From assembly GCF_020193575.1 (NCBI RefSeq), contig NZ_JADYVD010000025.1, positions 37,071 to 101,070 of the forward strand: 64,000 bases of DNA. The letters run 5' to 3'. The DNA is from Ensifer sp. IC4062. Its GTDB lineage: Bacteria; Pseudomonadota; Alphaproteobacteria; Rhizobiales; Rhizobiaceae. Both the position numbers and the translations under genes were made by a program. Below the pieces are notes generated by a model, which saw nothing but the letters and a program-made list of their open reading frames with translations, was not told where the DNA came from and ran no database searches. Below, piece after piece: positions 1 to 8,376 of the stretch; the first letter of the stretch is position 1; each line of letters begins with the position of its first letter.

Positions 1-896
1 TGGACATGCAGGCGGCGCGATCGGAACTGACTGGGCACCGTGTCCATCGCTCCGAAATTGACCATGTCGAGTGCGCCGCAGGAGCCAACATAGGGCAGTC
101 CGGTCCGGGCGAAGGCACCGAACCGATCGGCGGTACAGGGGAAGACGCCGCCGATGAGATAGTCGCAGACTTCCGTTGTGGAGACATCAATGCCGCCGAC
201 AAGCAGGCCGGAGTCGGCGAGCTTTTCGAAGGACTGACCGCCGGTTCCGGTGGCATGAAACACCAGGCAATCGAAGTCTACCTCGAGCGCCCGGGTGACC
301 GCCTGAACGCAAGGGGTCGTGACACCGAACATCGTCAGGCCGATCGCCGGCCGCTCGTCCGCCGCAGCGCTCACTTTGTTGAGCACCATGCCGGCGATGG
401 AATGAGCGGCATTGCCCAGCACCACCCGCGAGATGCGGTTGAGCCCGGAAACATCCGTCACCGAATACATCATGCTGATGTCGGTCGGTCCGACATAGGG
501 CGCGACATTCCCGGAGGCGACGGTGGAAATGAGCACCTTCGGCACTCCGATCGGGAGCGCGCGCATAGCAGGCGCGATCAAGGCGGTGCCACCCGTTCCG
601 CCCGCGCCGATGAGACCGTCGATGTCCTGGCGTGATCGGATGTATTCCACCAGGGCCTCAGACATTGCGGCGACCGCCTTGCCGCGATCCTTGAGCTCTT
701 CGGGTTTTGGCGGGTTCGGATGGAAGCGTGCGACCTCCGACGGCTGGACGTCGACATCGTCGGCTTCCTTATGAAACTCCGAAACAGAAACATCGACCAG
801 GACGGCGTCACACCCTGCCTGCCGGACAAGATCGCGTAGATAGCGCAGTTCGCTGCCCTTGGTATCGCAGGTTCCGACTACATAGACTGTATTCAT
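1..896 (-). CDS. Tm-1-like (UPF0261) protein, C-terminus beyond the window
   Basis: The minus-strand frame opens at the ATG at 894-896 and stays open to the window edge. The protein begins [20 protein letters not shown], the usual opening of the UPF0261/Tm-1-like ATP-binding family (plant Tm-1 resistance protein relatives). A glycine-rich segment ([21 protein letters not shown]) lies near residue 100 and is followed by a run ending [15 protein letters not shown], both family hallmarks. About 298 residues are visible and full-length members run near 400. It is transcribed away from the short TIM-barrel gene at 1033, and the intergenic region holds a TTGGGTA repeat shared with the ABC operon. 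Tm-1-like and TIM-barrel proteins commonly sit together in bacteria; the reaction is unknown to me. Confidence 0.85.
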   Translation of the reverse strand, partial: MNTVYVVGTCDTKGSELRYLRDLVRQAGCDAVLVDVSVSEFHKEADDVDVQPSEVARFHPNPPKPEELKDRGKAVAAMSEALVEYIRSRQDIDGLIGAGGTGGTALIAPAMRALPIGVPKVLISTVASGNVAPYVGPTDISMMYSVTDVSGLNRISRVVLGNAAHSIAGMVLNKVSAAADERPAIGLTMFGVTTPCVQAVTRALEVDFDCLVFHATGTGGQSFEKLADSGLLVGGIDVSTTEVCDYLIGGVFPCTADRFGAFARTGLPYVGSCGALDMVNFGAMDTVPSQFRSRRLHV

Positions 897-990
897 CGTT
901 TTCCTCCCGGCCCTTCTCAGTGAACCTTCCACGCCTGACAAAACCGTAGTTGCGCCCGCCGCGGCAAATCAATTGGCGCTGGCCGACGGT

Positions 991-1010
991 TTGGGTAGAA
1001 TTGGGTAATC
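991..1010. promoter_or_regulatory. Candidate operator: TTGGGTA direct repeat
   Basis: Two TTGGGTA units start at 991 and 1001, exactly one helical turn apart, in the divergent promoter between the Tm-1-like gene and the TIM-barrel gene. The same arrangement, also with 10-bp spacing, recurs at 6003-6022 upstream of the binding-protein gene. A shared, closely matching arrangement in two promoters of one gene cluster suggests a common regulator, whose gene is not in the window. Confidence 0.55.
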
Positions 1011-1032
1011 GTTCACGGGTATACGAGTGCAC

Positions 1033-1617
1033 ATGCCTTCCACACTCCCCTCCATTCCGATCGTGACGGATCTCGCCGCTATCGCGGGCGAAGAGCCGCA
1101 ATCCGTGAGGCTCTATTGCCCCTCCTGCGAAGGATTGGACGGCAGCGCCTACGACAGCCTGGTGCTGCTCCCGATCCACGACGCCAACGAACGCCTTCTG
1201 GCCGAGATCCGGAACGGGGTTCGGAGCGAGGCCCAAGTTTTTGCGGGCGTGTTCGCCCTTGATCCTTTCCGCCGCCACGTCGACATCCTCAAGGCCCTCG
1301 GGGCCGCCGGCTGTCACAGGGTCGTCAACTTTCCGAGCGTGACCGCGATCGACGGCGAAATGCGCGTCAGCCTCGAGGACTTCGGCTACGGGGTCACCGC
1401 CGAGATCAATCTCTTGCGGACGGCGGTCGCGAAGGGCTTCAGCGCGCTTGCCGTCGTCGACAGTTTCGGCATGGCGCAGGAAGCTGTCGCGATCGGCGTC
1501 AGCGGACTGATCGCGGCGCGGCATGCCAACGACGCCATGATCGCCGACCTCTTAGAGCTTGCGCATGAGACCTCCCTGGGGCTGTTTCGACTTCCCGACG
1601 CCGTCGGCGGAACGTGA
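1033..1617 (+). CDS. Short TIM-barrel protein (PF09370-like, PEP-mutase/hydrolase-like family)
   Basis: This 194-residue protein (196 if the GTG at 1027 is used) matches the central part of the TIM-barrel family usually encoded beside Tm-1-like proteins. The recognisable stretches are FAGVFALDPFRRHVDIL, then VVNFPSVTAIDGEMRVSLED (family pattern QNFPTVGLIDG-fR-nLEE), and an alanine/glycine-rich end. Known members are about 270-280 residues, so the N-terminal strand and the C-terminal end are missing or much reduced. It is convergent with the ABC ATPase gene, with only 8 bp between the stops. A short but intact domain variant is likelier than a recent truncation, since the frame is clean. Its substrate cannot be told. 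Confidence 0.65.
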   Translation: MPSTLPSIPIVTDLAAIAGEEPQSVRLYCPSCEGLDGSAYDSLVLLPIHDANERLLAEIRNGVRSEAQVFAGVFALDPFRRHVDILKALGAAGCHRVVNFPSVTAIDGEMRVSLEDFGYGVTAEINLLRTAVAKGFSALAVVDSFGMAQEAVAIGVSGLIAARHANDAMIADLLELAHETSLGLFRLPDAVGGT

Positions 1618-1625
1618 ACGGATGT

Positions 1626-2693
1626 TCAGCCGGTAATCCGCGCGCCGGAGTTCGGGTCGAAAAGATGGGCGCTGCCTTTCCTCGGCCTGAGCCAGATTTT
1701 TTCGCCAGGCCGCACGTCGGCCCGGTCCCTGAGTACCACGACGACGTCGCGCCCTCCGACCGTGACGTAGAGCTGTGTTTCGGAACCGGTCGGCTCGACG
1801 ACCACGACCTCTGCGGGAATACCGGTTTCGCCGAGCTCAAGGTGCTCCGGACGAATCCCGTAGGTCACCTCCGAGCGGCCGGTGAGCGTAGGACAGGCAT
1901 CAACCGGCAGCTCCACGCCTTCCGGGGTCTTTAGAGCCGGACTGTTCGCTAAGGCGACCGTCGCCGGCAGGAAGTTCATCGACGGCGATCCGATAAAGCC
2001 GGCGACGAAGATGTTGGCCGGGCGGTCGTAAAGTTCGAGCGGCGTGCCCATCTGCTCCACCCGTCCCTCGTTCATGACGACGATCTTGTCGGCCATGGTC
2101 ATTGCCTCGATCTGATCGTGCGTGACATAGACGGTCGTGATCTTCAGCCTCTGGTGCAACGCCTTGATTTCGGCGCGCATCTGCACCCTGAGCTTGGCAT
2201 CAAGGTTAGACAGCGGCTCGTCGAACAGGAAGACCTGCGGGTCGCGCACGATCGCCCGGCCCATGGCGACGCGCTGTCGCTGGCCACCAGAAAGCGCGCG
2301 CGGATAACGATCCAACAACTTACCGAGTCCGAGGATAGCCGCCGCCTTGTCGACGCGTTCATCGATCTCTGCCCGCGGGCGTTTGCGCAGTTTCAGCGCA
2401 AAGCCCATGTTCTCGGCAACGGTCATGTGCGGATAGAGCGCGTAGTTCTGGAAGACGATCGCCATGTCACGTTCCTTGGCAGGGCGATCGTTGATCACCT
2501 CGGCTCCCATCAGGAGATCGCCACCGGAGATCTCCTCCAGTCCCGCCAGCATGCGTAAGAGCGTGGACTTGCCGCATCCAGACGGTCCCACCAGAACGAC
2601 GAACTCCCCATCCTCGATTTTGAACGAAAGTTGAGGGATGACGGTCAGAGCGCCATAACGCTTGGTGACATTGCGGATAGTTACATCAGTCAT
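1626..2693 (-). CDS. ABC transporter ATP-binding subunit, sugar type (MalK/UgpC family)
   Basis: A 355-residue ATPase that powers import by the two permeases upstream in the operon. Walker A GPSGCGKST lies near residues 37-45, the Q-loop VFQNYALYPHM near 80, the signature LSGGQRQRVAMGRA near 135, and Walker B VFLFDEPLSNLDAKLR directly after it, followed by the switch His in YVTHDQ. The C-terminal third (YGIRPEHLEL, then a beta-rich tail) is the TOBE/regulatory domain typical of MalK, UgpC and MsmK. Length is normal. It is the last gene of a four-gene minus-strand operon (binding protein, two permeases, ATPase). Confidence 0.95.
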   Translation of the reverse strand: MTDVTIRNVTKRYGALTVIPQLSFKIEDGEFVVLVGPSGCGKSTLLRMLAGLEEISGGDLLMGAEVINDRPAKERDMAIVFQNYALYPHMTVAENMGFALKLRKRPRAEIDERVDKAAAILGLGKLLDRYPRALSGGQRQRVAMGRAIVRDPQVFLFDEPLSNLDAKLRVQMRAEIKALHQRLKITTVYVTHDQIEAMTMADKIVVMNEGRVEQMGTPLELYDRPANIFVAGFIGSPSMNFLPATVALANSPALKTPEGVELPVDACPTLTGRSEVTYGIRPEHLELGETGIPAEVVVVEPTGSETQLYVTVGGRDVVVVLRDRADVRPGEKIWLRPRKGSAHLFDPNSGARITG

Positions 2694-2736
2694 ATTCTGC
2701 CCGGCCTTTCTACTAAGATTGCACCGACCATGCGGG

Positions 2737-3570
2737 TTACTTGACGGAGCCCATGGTCATGCCTTGCACCAAGTAGCGCTGCATTATGAAGGCGAAGACG
2801 ATGACCGGCGTCGACACCAGGAAAGCCGCAGCACCCACGGCGTCCCACTGTACGCCGTACTGGGTTCTAAAGCCGAGCATCGCCAAGGGCGCAGTCGGGC
2901 TCACGGACGTGGTCAGGATCAGGGCAAATAGAAATTCGTTCCACACTCCGATGAACACGAAGACGGCGGTCGCCAGCATCCCGCCAAGCACCAGCGGCAA
3001 CATGATCTTTGTGAACACCTGCCATTCGCTGCAACCGTCCGAAATCGCTGCCTCGCGGAGCGTCGGATGCACCTCCATGAAGAAGCTGCGCATCAGCCAG
3101 ATCGCGAAGGGAATATTGACAGCGACGTTGATGACGACCAGCGCTTGATAGGTGTCGAGTTGGTGGAGGCGTGTGGCGATCAGATAGACCGGCACGCCGA
3201 TCGCAATCGCTGGAATGATGCGCGCAATAAGGATCGCCACCAGAAGAGCACCGCCCCGCCTGCTGACATGGGCAAGCGCGTAAGCCGCAGGCGCGGAAAC
3301 CCCGATCACGAGTACAACGCTCACAATCGTCACCACCGCACTGTTGATGATGTATTTCTGAAACCCGGTCACTTCGAACAGGTGCTTAAAGCCGGCGAGC
3401 GTCGGCTCGAAGATGAAGCGGGGCGGCATCGAGATCGTATCGACGCCATGGCGGAAGCCGGTCAGCACCATCCACGTATATGGGAACAGATAGACGAAGG
3501 CGAGCACGCACCAGAAGAGTGTCCAGAGCAGCTTGCGAGTGGTGCGGTTGGTTTTGGATGAAGTAGCCAT
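2737..3570 (-). CDS. ABC transporter permease, sugar type (MalG-like)
   Basis: This 277-residue inner-membrane protein has about six hydrophobic segments. Near residues 185-205 it carries the permease EAA loop (EAAISDGCSEWQVFTKIMLP), which contacts the ATPase. The first membrane segment (LLWTLFWCVLAFVYLFPYTWM) follows a short basic N-terminus, as in the MalG/UgpE group of carbohydrate permeases. It is separated from the second permease gene by 12 bp and from the ATPase gene by about 43 bp, consistent with one transcript. The exact sugar or polyol cannot be deduced. Confidence 0.93.
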   Translation of the reverse strand: MATSSKTNRTTRKLLWTLFWCVLAFVYLFPYTWMVLTGFRHGVDTISMPPRFIFEPTLAGFKHLFEVTGFQKYIINSAVVTIVSVVLVIGVSAPAAYALAHVSRRGGALLVAILIARIIPAIAIGVPVYLIATRLHQLDTYQALVVINVAVNIPFAIWLMRSFFMEVHPTLREAAISDGCSEWQVFTKIMLPLVLGGMLATAVFVFIGVWNEFLFALILTTSVSPTAPLAMLGFRTQYGVQWDAVGAAAFLVSTPVIVFAFIMQRYLVQGMTMGSVK

Positions 3571-3582
3571 GCCTCACCTCCC

Positions 3583-4512
3583 CTAGTGGCGGTTGACGCT
3601 TGCGCCGCGGAACAGGCGCCAGATCAGCGGCGCGCTGATCGCGAGAACGAAGACGACATAGATCCACGAGATCGCGGTGGTTCTGCCGATATCGAAGACC
3701 TTGAAGCCTGTGTTGTAGGCGTAGACGCTGAGCGTCGTCGTGACGTTGCCGGGGCCTCCCAAAGTCAACAGGAAGATCTTGTCGAAGTCGGCCATGACGC
3801 CGATGATACGAAACGCCGCGGCAATCATGATGTAGGGGACGAGATGCGGCAGCGTCAGGTAGCGGAAGACCTGGAGCGCATTGGCGCCATCGGCTTGCGC
3901 GGCGCTCACCGTGTCCCGGTCGAGAGACTGCAGCCCGGCGAGGATGATCAGCGTGAAGAACGGCGTCGACTGCCACACATCCATGATGATGACGGAGGCG
4001 AGCGCAACGGTGAGGCTCAGCCACGGTACCGGCTCGAAGCCGAGCGTCCCCAAGAGATAGTTGAAGACGCCGGAATCCTGCTCATAGAGCAGCTTCCAGA
4101 AGATCCCGACGACCGCCGGCGTGATCACCATTGGGATCAGCATCAGGGAGCGAAAGAGGCCGCGGCCGAAAAATTCCAGGTTCAGAAGGACGGCAAACAG
4201 GATGCCGAGTGCGCATTCCAGGGAGACCGCGACCACGGCATAGATGAGCGTAACGCGGATCGACGCCCAGAACTCGCTGCTCCTCAAAATATCGGTATAA
4301 TTGAGAAGGCCGATGAAGTCCTGATCGCTGCCAGGGACGACAAGGGACCAGCCGGTAAGGCTGTAGTAGAACGAGTAGACCAGCGGCACGCCAAGAACAA
4401 GAGCCATGATCGCTGCAGCCGGTAGCGTGAACCAGACCATCGTGCTGATGCGGATGCGGCGATGCCTGCGAACGGCGATGCCATCGCGTGGAACTGTTTG
4501 AGAGATCGTCAT
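3583..4512 (-). CDS. ABC transporter permease, sugar type (MalF-like)
   Basis: A 309-residue six-helix permease, partner of the MalG-like subunit. I start it at the ATG at 4510-4512 (MTISQTVPRDG), because the 61 residues of open frame before it are rich in Arg and Pro and look non-coding. The first membrane helix is TMVWFTLPAAAIMALVLGVPLVYSFYYS (residues about 27-50), and the EAA-type loop reads AAQADGANALQVFRYLTLPH near residue 215. Family members (MalF, UgpA, LacF) have this size and order. It lies downstream of the binding-protein gene. Confidence 0.93.
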   Translation of the reverse strand: MTISQTVPRDGIAVRRHRRIRISTMVWFTLPAAAIMALVLGVPLVYSFYYSLTGWSLVVPGSDQDFIGLLNYTDILRSSEFWASIRVTLIYAVVAVSLECALGILFAVLLNLEFFGRGLFRSLMLIPMVITPAVVGIFWKLLYEQDSGVFNYLLGTLGFEPVPWLSLTVALASVIIMDVWQSTPFFTLIILAGLQSLDRDTVSAAQADGANALQVFRYLTLPHLVPYIMIAAAFRIIGVMADFDKIFLLTLGGPGNVTTTLSVYAYNTGFKVFDIGRTTAISWIYVVFVLAISAPLIWRLFRGASVNRH

Positions 4513-4594
4513 CAGGTAAGCTATCTTCGGATTTGCCGTTGTAAAAAGGAGGGGCAGACGGGGAGGAACGCCTGCCCCTCGCGGGAGCGCGACC

Positions 4595-5890
4595 TCAAGT
4601 TTTGAGATAGCCGCGGCGCCGCATGAAGGATTCGACCTTGCCTTGAAGGTCGCTTGCCGCTTGTTCCGGTGTCTTGATCTTCGCCACCGCCGCATTCACC
4701 TCATCATAGATCATGATGTGGATCTGCTCGGCTTCCTTGATCGGCGGATATTCGGCGACGTCGCCCTGAAGCCCGGCGAGCACGGCCGGCCGGTTGGGAG
4801 CCTGCTTGATGAGTTCCGCATCCTTGAGCGCCGAGATGCGGGCGGGAGCACCACCAATCAGACCCATGCGGCGAACAATATCGGGTGACGTCAGCCATGC
4901 CACGTAGAGCTTGGCGGCGTCCTTCGACCGAGAGGAATCGTTGACACCCATCGACCAGCCACCCAAGAGGGATGCCTGCGGCATCGGTGACCAACCGATC
5001 TTGTCGTGGACCTGAGACCTCTGCGGGTTGAGCAGATCGCCAAAAGCTCCGGGCCACATCATCGACTGCCCCGACTGACCGGTCGACAGGCTGTTGAACA
5101 TCTCCGGGAAATCCCAGGCAAGATTGCCGGGAGGGCTGATCGCCGCCAGCTTCTCGACCAGGAACTTCATGGTGTTAACGCCCGCTTCGCTACCAAAGGT
5201 CGGCGCGCCGGACGCATCGAAGTACTCGCCGCCCATCGACTTGAAAACCATGATCCAGGTCACGGTCGTTTGAATGCCCTTGCCCGCCGGCATCGCATAA
5301 CCGAACTGGCTGTTGCCGACGAGCTTGGCGCCGCGCTCAACCACTTCTTCCCAGGTTTTCGGTGCGGCCTCAGGATCGAGGCCCGCAGCCTTGTAGGCCT
5401 CCTTGTTCCAGACGAACAGCGTCACATCGCCGAGTGTCGGTAAACCGATGAGCTTGTTGTTGGCGCGCCCATAGATTTCGAGCGCGCGTTGTGGATAGTC
5501 TTCAAGCGCGAGATCCGGCGCACCCGGGATTTCCGCCGGAATATTGGAAAGATCGGCACAGTACGGTTCGATCTCGAACTTCCACTGATAGGCGAAGTTG
5601 AAGACGTCGAAGGACGCAGCACCACTGGTCAGATCGAGGATCAGTTTTTGGTATTGCTCGTTATAGGACAGGTTGACGTATTCGACGGCGACGCCGGTCG
5701 CCTCGGTGAAGTCGCGACTGACCGTCGCCATGGCTTCAAATGCGGCGCCGGTCGAGGCGAGAGCACGGATTTTCTGACCCGAATAGGTCTTCGGGAGCGA
5801 AGCGCCGGCATCTTGCGCGAATGCGCGGGTGAGGCTGGAGCCAAGGAACGGTAGAGCCACGAGCCCAGCAGTGAATGTACGACGTTTCAT
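4595..5890 (-). CDS. ABC transporter sugar-binding protein, periplasmic
   Basis: A 431-residue extracellular solute-binding protein (family 1) that would deliver substrate to the permeases downstream. The chosen start at 5888-5890 is preceded by AGGAGGAGAT, a near-ideal ribosome binding site. The N-terminus MKRRTFTAGLVALPFLGSSL continues to TRAFAQDAG, a signal peptide whose RR followed by a hydrophobic stretch may use the Tat route. The mature part has the usual family-1 features (for example LDLTSGAASFDVFNFAYQW and GDVTLFVWNKEAYKAAGLDP). First gene of the ABC operon; the operator-like repeat at 6003-6022 lies about 113 bp upstream. The ligand is not identifiable. Confidence 0.92.
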   Translation of the reverse strand: MKRRTFTAGLVALPFLGSSLTRAFAQDAGASLPKTYSGQKIRALASTGAAFEAMATVSRDFTEATGVAVEYVNLSYNEQYQKLILDLTSGAASFDVFNFAYQWKFEIEPYCADLSNIPAEIPGAPDLALEDYPQRALEIYGRANNKLIGLPTLGDVTLFVWNKEAYKAAGLDPEAAPKTWEEVVERGAKLVGNSQFGYAMPAGKGIQTTVTWIMVFKSMGGEYFDASGAPTFGSEAGVNTMKFLVEKLAAISPPGNLAWDFPEMFNSLSTGQSGQSMMWPGAFGDLLNPQRSQVHDKIGWSPMPQASLLGGWSMGVNDSSRSKDAAKLYVAWLTSPDIVRRMGLIGGAPARISALKDAELIKQAPNRPAVLAGLQGDVAEYPPIKEAEQIHIMIYDEVNAAVAKIKTPEQAASDLQGKVESFMRRRGYLKT

Positions 5891-6002
5891 ATCTCCTCCT
5901 AATTGGAGCCTTTTGCGGCCCCCTCGACCGCTTCTCCTCTCGCTCCATATGAGAAGTGTTACGGCAGCCCCAGAGCGCATTCAATGCAGATGAAGCCTCT
6001 GA

Positions 6003-6022
6003 TTGGGTAAAATTGGGTAACC
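6003..6022. promoter_or_regulatory. Candidate operator: second TTGGGTA direct repeat
   Basis: TTGGGTA begins at 6003 and again at 6013, separated by AAA, giving 10-bp spacing as in the copy at 991-1010. It sits just upstream of the ABC binding-protein gene and is the best candidate for the site through which the transport operon and the Tm-1-like/TIM-barrel genes are co-regulated. Confidence 0.55.
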
Positions 6023-6107
6023 ACTCAGGTGCAACTGAGGAGTCTCACGAGGACTATAGGCGGGCGTGGATAGAACCTAGCCCCGGCTAGCGCCGAGGCC
6101 AACGACG

Positions 6108-6443
6108 CTATGCGCTTAACTTCTTAATTGCCTTGAAATTTAAAGCTTGACCGTCAATTTGCACGTCAACCTGCCCGCGGAGGATATAAGGTGCGATCTG
6201 CCGGACGAAGCGAGACACGAAGTGATGCGACACTTTAAAAGCGTGCCAGCGCCCAGATCGAGCGCACTGATCATTGAACCAGTCGAGCGCTTGGAATCCG
6301 CCGACATTTTGAACCGGGCGCTGCACATCCCATCTGGTAGACTCAGGGGGCAGGCGATCCGAAACTCGGATCCTGACTCGATGTCGCGGTGAGGCTTTGA
6401 CGGTTACCGGCGTGTGGGATCGAAGGGTGATGACTGTACCCAT
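6108..6443 (-). CDS. Hypothetical protein, 111 residues
   Basis: A small basic protein that I do not recognise. The ATG at 6441-6443 (MGTVITLRSHTP) has AAAGGAAACC upstream as ribosome binding site; the open frame extends 19 residues further upstream but that part looks non-coding. The N-terminal 40 residues are Arg-rich (PRHRVRIRVSDRLPPES). The middle reads QALDWFNDQCARSGRWHAFKVSHHFVSRFVRQ and could be helical. No signal peptide or membrane segment is visible. It stands alone between the ABC operon and the PIN toxin gene, about 210 bp from the latter. Confidence 0.5.
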   Translation of the reverse strand: MGTVITLRSHTPVTVKASPRHRVRIRVSDRLPPESTRWDVQRPVQNVGGFQALDWFNDQCARSGRWHAFKVSHHFVSRFVRQIAPYILRGQVDVQIDGQALNFKAIKKLSA

Positions 6444-6654
6444 CTTGGTTTCCTTTGGCTCGGAATTGAGATGGGTCAGGAAACGGCGAGCCGACAGCAA
6501 CCTTTAACGTTCGAAAACAGTCTGGTCGGCGGCCCGCCGTTGGTTCGGCAGATTCGGCTCTACCGCTACATTGCGAGCGAAAGCGGTGCTTGAAGTAAAT
6601 TTTGCTTCGACCCCGATGCAATGACTCTATCGATCTTTCTGACTCTCGCACGGG

Positions 6655-7086
6655 CTAGACGTCCAGAACCTCCGGAGGCGACTTGAACGGATTGAGGAGC
6701 CGAACCCCACGCCCCGTAAAATCAGAGGTGTTGCGCGTCACCACAATGAGACCGTGGACGCGGGCGGTCGCGGCCAGAGCAACGTCCCACCGATCTTTGT
6801 TCTTATTGCCGAGAAGCCGCGTCCATTCTGCAACGACGGGCCCGTCAATCGGGATAATACGATCGGAGAACGTTTTTTCGAGCGCCTCGATACCATCAAG
6901 GATCTTGCGCGCGCGTTCCGGTTCGCGCTTCATCAGGGTTTCGGCTCCCCGACGTTTCTCGAACAGTGTGACCACACTCAGCCGGAGGTCCGTGTCATCT
7001 ACCGTCGCAATCCACTGCTGCACATTCTTATGGCCGCCGCGTTTGAGCTCACGAAGAACGTTTTCATCAAGCAAATAAAGCGTCAC
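6655..7086 (-). CDS. PIN-domain toxin (VapC-like)
   Basis: A 143-residue PIN-domain protein, probably the RNase of a toxin-antitoxin pair. The expected acidic residues are visible: Asp7 in YLLDENV, a Glu in TLFEKRRGAETL near 43-49, and Asp in DRWDVALAATARVHGLIVVT near 98, followed by RNTSDF near 117. Length is normal for VapC. Its ATG overlaps the stop of the upstream DUF433 gene by four bases (ATGA), so translation is coupled and the upstream gene is the natural antitoxin. Confidence 0.85.
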   Translation of the reverse strand: MTLYLLDENVLRELKRGGHKNVQQWIATVDDTDLRLSVVTLFEKRRGAETLMKREPERARKILDGIEALEKTFSDRIIPIDGPVVAEWTRLLGNKNKDRWDVALAATARVHGLIVVTRNTSDFTGRGVRLLNPFKSPPEVLDV

Positions 7087-7721
7087 GGAATAGCCCTTGG
7101 TTCGACATCACCAAGGTTTTCATCGTCATCGAACGCTCCGGCATCAGCCAAAGCTGCCAAAGTAGTCTTCAAGCTCTTGGTTGGATAAGGACGACCTCGC
7201 TTCGGATAAGCCTTGGCAAACTCTATGGCTGCCTCAACCTGGTCGCGCGTCAATGAAGGAAAATCCTTGAGTACTGCGTCCGGACCTTGGTCTCGCGCTA
7301 GAGCCGCGACCAAGTACGCCGTGATTGACGTTCCGCGAATAACAGCTTCACTCCGATCGCCTTTGCTATCAATCCTGCCTTTGATCGCCTCAAGTCTCGT
7401 CATCCGGTCTTTCAAGTCGTTGTCAATCTGCGCAAGGTCCAGTTGCAGCTGCCCGAGCTGGAGTTTGTGAGCATCATCGGGCAATTTACGCAATGCACCA
7501 TAAAGTCTGCGCCGTCCTGCTGGCGTCAGATCCTTCTCAAGTTCATCGGCGAGACGCAGAAAGCGCAGTTCGGCTCGTCCGAGGAGTCTCTGGATTATGT
7601 TTCCGACCTTCCTTTGCCGCGCCTGAATGATGCCGGTGTCAACCGCCTTGTTCAGCGTTGCCGGAGACCGGCCCAGGACATACCCGGCCTCGCTCAGCGT
7701 GAAATTCTGACTTTGCGACAT
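7083..7721 (-). CDS. DUF433/HTH antitoxin of the PIN pair
   Basis: A 212-residue protein, started at the ATG at 7719-7721 (MSQSQNFTLSEAGYVLGRSP). Residues 8-35 look like a MerR-like DNA-binding helix-turn-helix (LSEAGYVLGRSPATLNKAVD). The C-terminal part (VIRGTSITAYLVAALARD, followed by FPSLTRDQVEAAIEFAKAYP) is the DUF433 domain found in VapB45-type antitoxins. It is the first gene of the pair. The ribosome binding site GGAGCGG sits inside the right-hand part of a 40-bp palindrome, which the protein probably binds to repress its own operon. Confidence 0.8.
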   Translation of the reverse strand: MSQSQNFTLSEAGYVLGRSPATLNKAVDTGIIQARQRKVGNIIQRLLGRAELRFLRLADELEKDLTPAGRRRLYGALRKLPDDAHKLQLGQLQLDLAQIDNDLKDRMTRLEAIKGRIDSKGDRSEAVIRGTSITAYLVAALARDQGPDAVLKDFPSLTRDQVEAAIEFAKAYPKRGRPYPTKSLKTTLAALADAGAFDDDENLGDVEPRAIP

Positions 7722-7727
7722 GTTCCG

Positions 7728-7767
7728 CTCCACTAATCTATCCCAATGTAGGGATGAATTAGTGGAG
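7728..7767. promoter_or_regulatory. 40-bp perfect dyad, operator of the DUF433/PIN operon
   Basis: Outer arms CTCCACTAAT (7728-7737) and ATTAGTGGAG (7758-7767) are exact inverted repeats. Inside them ATCCC (7740-7744) and GGGAT (7751-7755) are again symmetrical about the same centre at 7747/7748. The site lies 7-46 bp upstream of the antitoxin ATG and overlaps its ribosome binding site, as expected for an autorepressor operator. Confidence 0.75.
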
Positions 7768-8376
7768 GCGCAAGGCCATAGCTTAAAAGGGGAACGCGCG
7801 CCGTTGCGTGCAAGCAAGCTTCCTAATAGTCTGGCTCACCCCAGAACACGGGCCTCGGATCAGTTCTTTTGTCTTATCCCCCACGCGCGAAAGCTTCCGC
7901 GTCCCATCACTTCCCGGACGCCAAGTTCAGCGACGAGATCGAGCGCCGCTCGATGGCTCACCTTCAATTCCATGATGATCATCGACGCGGATCCGATCGG
8001 TCGGACGCTGATCGCATCACGTTTTCAACGCCCCTTTGTCGCCTCGCGAACAAGACGTAGGTTCATCCTCTCTACGAAAATGCCATCTTCATCTTCTCCT
8101 CATCCACAGCGTCGGGACCGCCAACATAGGGCGCTCCATAGTCGCGCCCTGCCGGCTTTCAACGTCCCTCGGGGTGGCGTTTCGCGGGGAGTTCCTTCGG
8201 CAGAGACAGGCAAAAGGCCCGTTTTCTTTCGTTCAATGGCTGGGAACGCGGATGTGCAGTGGCTAAGGCCCCTTTCGAGCCGTCCGGTACCGGCCCTCGC
8301 TTTCGGCAAGAAGCTGGCGTCTTCGTGGTTGTGGGTTGCTTCGGACGTCTGCAAACCATCATTGCAGAATCACCGC
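7768..8376. other. Intergenic stretch upstream of the helicase
   Basis: No gene is supported here. The helicase frame is open through this region, but its translation (Arg/Ser/Pro-rich, no recognisable domain) looks non-coding. On the minus strand a 37-codon frame (MELKVSHRAALDLVAELGVR onward, about 7867-7977) reads like a protein fragment but is too short to assign. Confidence 0.4.

Noticed and set aside
6..949. Plus-strand frames over the first 900 bases
   Set aside because: They are antisense shadows of the Tm-1-like gene, which has clear family motifs on the minus strand.
7720..8376. 219-codon N-terminal extension of the helicase frame
   Set aside because: Composition is Arg/Ser/Pro-rich without any domain, it overlaps the antitoxin operator, and helicase similarity starts only after 8377.
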